Origin: Nostoc linckia z4
GTDB taxonomy: Bacteria; Cyanobacteriota; Cyanobacteriia; Cyanobacteriales; Nostocaceae
Length of the DNA: 64,000 nucleotides
Direction: 5' to 3'
Assembly: GCF_002608075.1 (NCBI RefSeq)
Contig: NZ_LAHA01000019.1
Location: forward strand, 1-64,000
Every line of letters starts with the position of its first letter. Position 1 is the first letter of the stretch. Both the position numbers and the translations under genes were made by a program. The notes under the pieces are model-generated. The model did not search any database and was not told the DNA's origin. It saw only the letters and a program-made list of their open reading frames with translations. This document shows, one piece after another, positions 62,224 through 64,000 of this stretch.

Positions 62224-62382
62224 TAGCAGCTTTTAGCCAAAACTTTAATATTACTGTACAGCATATCATTATTTATAGCTGTTTTCAATTGACTAAAATA
62301 CACACTTTTTTGCAACTGGTGATGCCTTCTCTTTCAGAGACGCTACCGCGAAGGGCAAAGCTTCGCTAACGCTTATCAAACT

Positions 62383-62419
62383 AATCCTACACTGCACAAA
62401 TGAAAGTCAGTGTAGGATT
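62383..62419. terminator. 12-bp perfect hairpin after the GerMN gene
   Basis: AATCCTACACTG (62383-62394) pairs with CAGTGTAGGATT (62408-62419). It begins 8 bp downstream of the GerMN-like gene's stop (minus strand) and should end that transcript. Confidence 0.75.
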
Positions 62420-62426
62420 ATTTGGC

Positions 62427-63068
62427 CTAGAGAACAATGTCTTGACCCCGCTCAGTGAAGCGAACTTCTTTAATATTCCATGCGGCATTACTTGTTAAAG
62501 TTTTGCGAAGACTACCAAACAAAGCAAATTGTTCGCAACTAGAAAGAGAAGCTATTTGTCGCTTTGACTCAGGAGATATCCGCAAATCAACTGTAGCAAC
62601 GCCATTTTTGACGTTGACACGATACCCAGACAAGCTAAAGTCACTTGTATCTCTTTTTTCTATGATTTTACCCACAGCATTTGTTACTGGTTCCTCAGCT
62701 GGTACTGAAATTTTTTCTGGAACTAATTGTTGACATTGAACATCACTAGTGTAAATTGTCACGTCTGTAGTTTTAGTATTAGCAGCTTTAGAAGTAGATG
62801 AAGAAGGCGTATTTTCTCCAGTAGATTCTTGATTTGGAGATTTTTCTCTCAATTGAGCAACACTAGGAATTTGGCTAGAAGTCCGAGATGATGGAGTATT
62901 TGTGGGTGTTGTAATAGGTTCTGGGGATAATGTAGTGTTTGGTGTTGTGGTGGGAGATGGCGTTTGGCTATCAACATTATTAGTGGTGGAGTTAGAATTA
63001 CAGCTACTCAGACCAAGAACAATTGTGACAGCGATCGCGGATAAAAGATATCTCTTAGATGTTTTCAT
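62427..63068 (-). CDS. GerMN-like lipoprotein
   Basis: A 213-residue secreted lipoprotein. Signal peptide with lipobox (LGLSSC, Cys at about 22), then a long Thr/Ser/Pro/Asn-rich linker (about 25-100), then a GerMN-type domain (VTIYTSDVQCQQLVPEK, VKNGVATVDLRIS, FALFGSLRKTLTSNAAWNIKEVRFT). Start chosen at ATG 63068, which has GAGG upstream. GerMN domains occur in spore-germination and other envelope proteins; in cyanobacteria the role is unknown. Confidence 0.8.
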   Translation of the reverse strand: MKTSKRYLLSAIAVTIVLGLSSCNSNSTTNNVDSQTPSPTTTPNTTLSPEPITTPTNTPSSRTSSQIPSVAQLREKSPNQESTGENTPSSSTSKAANTKTTDVTIYTSDVQCQQLVPEKISVPAEEPVTNAVGKIIEKRDTSDFSLSGYRVNVKNGVATVDLRISPESKRQIASLSSCEQFALFGSLRKTLTSNAAWNIKEVRFTERGQDIVL

Positions 63069-63481
63069 AATTTTCCTCAAAGGTTACATTACTGCTATCA
63101 ACTTCAATATTGCTGGTATCAATTCCGCATAAACTTGTCAATTTTGAGCCAGTCTCTAAAGTGTCAACCTGGTATCTATAAAGCAGCAATTATCTTCCAA
63201 GGAACGATGTTGATTGCACTAACGAGATCCCCGACTTTTTCAAAAGTTCGGGGATCTAAAACTAGGCATCTGAAGCATATCAAACACCATTGTCATACAA
63301 CCCGATAAAGTCTAAAATTACATCTCTCTTAAGGATTGACTTTGTAATATCTAAATGAAGTTAAGTAAAATCCAAGAAGCTTAGACCGATGGATATTGTT
63401 CTCAAGATTGATGACAGCTAAGTAAATTTCGGTAATTATTAGATAAAATAAACCAAATTTTAATACTTTTAAGGCAAGACA
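63069..63481. other. Intergenic gap with a symmetric hairpin
   Basis: 413 bp between divergent genes. AGATCCCCGA at 63225 pairs with TCGGGGATCT ending at 63256, a common dispersed hairpin of Nostoc-like genomes. No gene is recognised. Confidence 0.5.
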
Positions 63482-63679
63482 ATGAATAGATGCTCTCAAG
63501 AAAAAAGATTAAGAAGGCAAAACACTATTCTTGCTGCTAAAAACTTTTTAGCGGAAATGGCTAAAGATGCTAGTTCAGAAAACTTGAGATTTATTGCTGA
63601 TAATGTGGGTGAAATTGCACTATTTTGGCATTTGATTCAAAATCCAGAAGAAATTTCTTCGCTGGAGTTGAAAATATAG
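63482..63679 (+). CDS. Small hypothetical protein
   Basis: A 65-residue basic-then-acidic helical protein (KRLRRQNTILAAKNFLAEM, ENLRFIADNVGEIALFWHLIQ). AAGGCAAG lies upstream of ATG 63482. No known domain. Convergent with the LuxR gene. Function unknown. Confidence 0.55.
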   Translation: MNRCSQEKRLRRQNTILAAKNFLAEMAKDASSENLRFIADNVGEIALFWHLIQNPEEISSLELKI

Positions 63680-63765
63680 TTGAAGTATTAGATTAAAAGT
63701 AGCGAGTGGGGAGTGGGGTAGAGTTGAAGAAATTTTTATGCTTCTGAATTCTGAATTCTACTATA

Positions 63766-64000
63766 TTATTGAACTAAGCTGATACTTGAGGAAAGGCGAG
63801 CCACCATTTCCGCACGAGAGGAAACATCAAGTTTGCGGAATATCCTTTTTAAGGCTTGCTTAACAGAATTTTCTGTAATCCACAGAATTGTACCAATTTC
63901 AGCATTGGTTAGTCCTTTTGCTACTAGTTCGGCAATTTGAATTTCGCGTTGTGTTAAAGAATTAGCATTCAGAGAATTGAAAAGTTTCGATTGCAATTGT
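63766..64000 (-). CDS. LuxR-type response regulator or transcription factor, partial
   Basis: At least 78 codons, open to the window edge. The C-terminal LuxR helix-turn-helix is clear: LTQREIQIAELVAKGLTNAEIG, ITENSVKQALKRIFRKLDVSSRAEMVA. The N-terminal domain (receiver or sensor) lies outside the window. Probably a NarL-type regulator. Confidence 0.85.
   Translation of the reverse strand, partial: QLQSKLFNSLNANSLTQREIQIAELVAKGLTNAEIGTILWITENSVKQALKRIFRKLDVSSRAEMVARLSSSISLVQ

Overview
The window looks like the chromosome of a filamentous, probably heterocystous cyanobacterium (Nostocales). The signs are many HIP1 octamers (GCGATCGC), intergenic arrays of 7-bp tandem repeats, an SLH/OprB iron porin, CIA30 and GDYXXLXY/DUF2157 proteins, and a type V-K CRISPR-transposon end. 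Most genes are on the minus strand.

1-4.2 kb is one end of an integrative element: small overlapping genes, a HerA/FtsK-like ATPase, a cluster of GTCTACA repeats, and a tyrosine integrase pointing at a 42-bp copy of the 3' half of tRNA-Phe, which I read as the attachment site. 4.6-8.5 kb holds a heterodimeric ABC exporter pair. 9-28.8 kb is mixed chromosome: GDYXXLXY/DUF2157 membrane proteins, an AT-rich acyltransferase, an m5C RNA methyltransferase, orphan permeases, an SDR/CIA30 protein, an iron porin, and a small stress-type regulon (azoreductase, two MFS exporters and a COG2345 regulator) linked by a repeated operator-like motif.

28.8-40.9 kb is a ten-gene minus-strand cluster. It contains GMP synthase, a WD40 protein, RibD, an FGE-like protein, an O-methyltransferase, PurF, stand-alone GTP cyclohydrolase II, a small SAM methyltransferase, a GuaB3-type enzyme and a VOC protein. 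The set GTP cyclohydrolase II + RibD + WD40 + FGE + small methyltransferase is the toxABCDE set known from toxoflavin (azapteridine) biosynthesis. Here it is combined with enzymes that make GMP/GTP, which suggests a cyanobacterial pathway to a toxoflavin/fervenulin-like compound. An AraC regulator, an amidohydrolase and a TOMM YcaO cyclodehydratase follow at 41.3-46.1 kb.

47-56.9 kb is ordinary core genome: DM13 lipoprotein, LivF-type ATPase, ferredoxins, HisZ, J-domain protein, inositol monophosphatase, nuclease, tRNA-Ser(GGA), WD40 and CobW.

57-62.2 kb is a wrecked but informative accessory region. It starts with a fossil NRPS/PKS junction (carrier-protein stub overlapping a ketosynthase stub), then a LanM class II lanthipeptide synthetase with a mersacidin-type precursor. 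Next comes a decayed type V-K CAST end: two CRISPR repeats, a separate short repeat with a 17-nt spacer, and four 20-bp end repeats finishing in TGTACA. The 17-nt spacer exactly matches the neighbouring tRNA-Gly(CCC) gene behind a GTA PAM, and the transposon end lies exactly 60 bp downstream of that PAM. That is the signature of RNA-guided homing by a Cas12k transposon. No cas12k, tnsB, tnsC or tniQ gene is in the window. The last 2 kb holds a GerMN-like lipoprotein, a small unknown gene and the end of a LuxR-type regulator.
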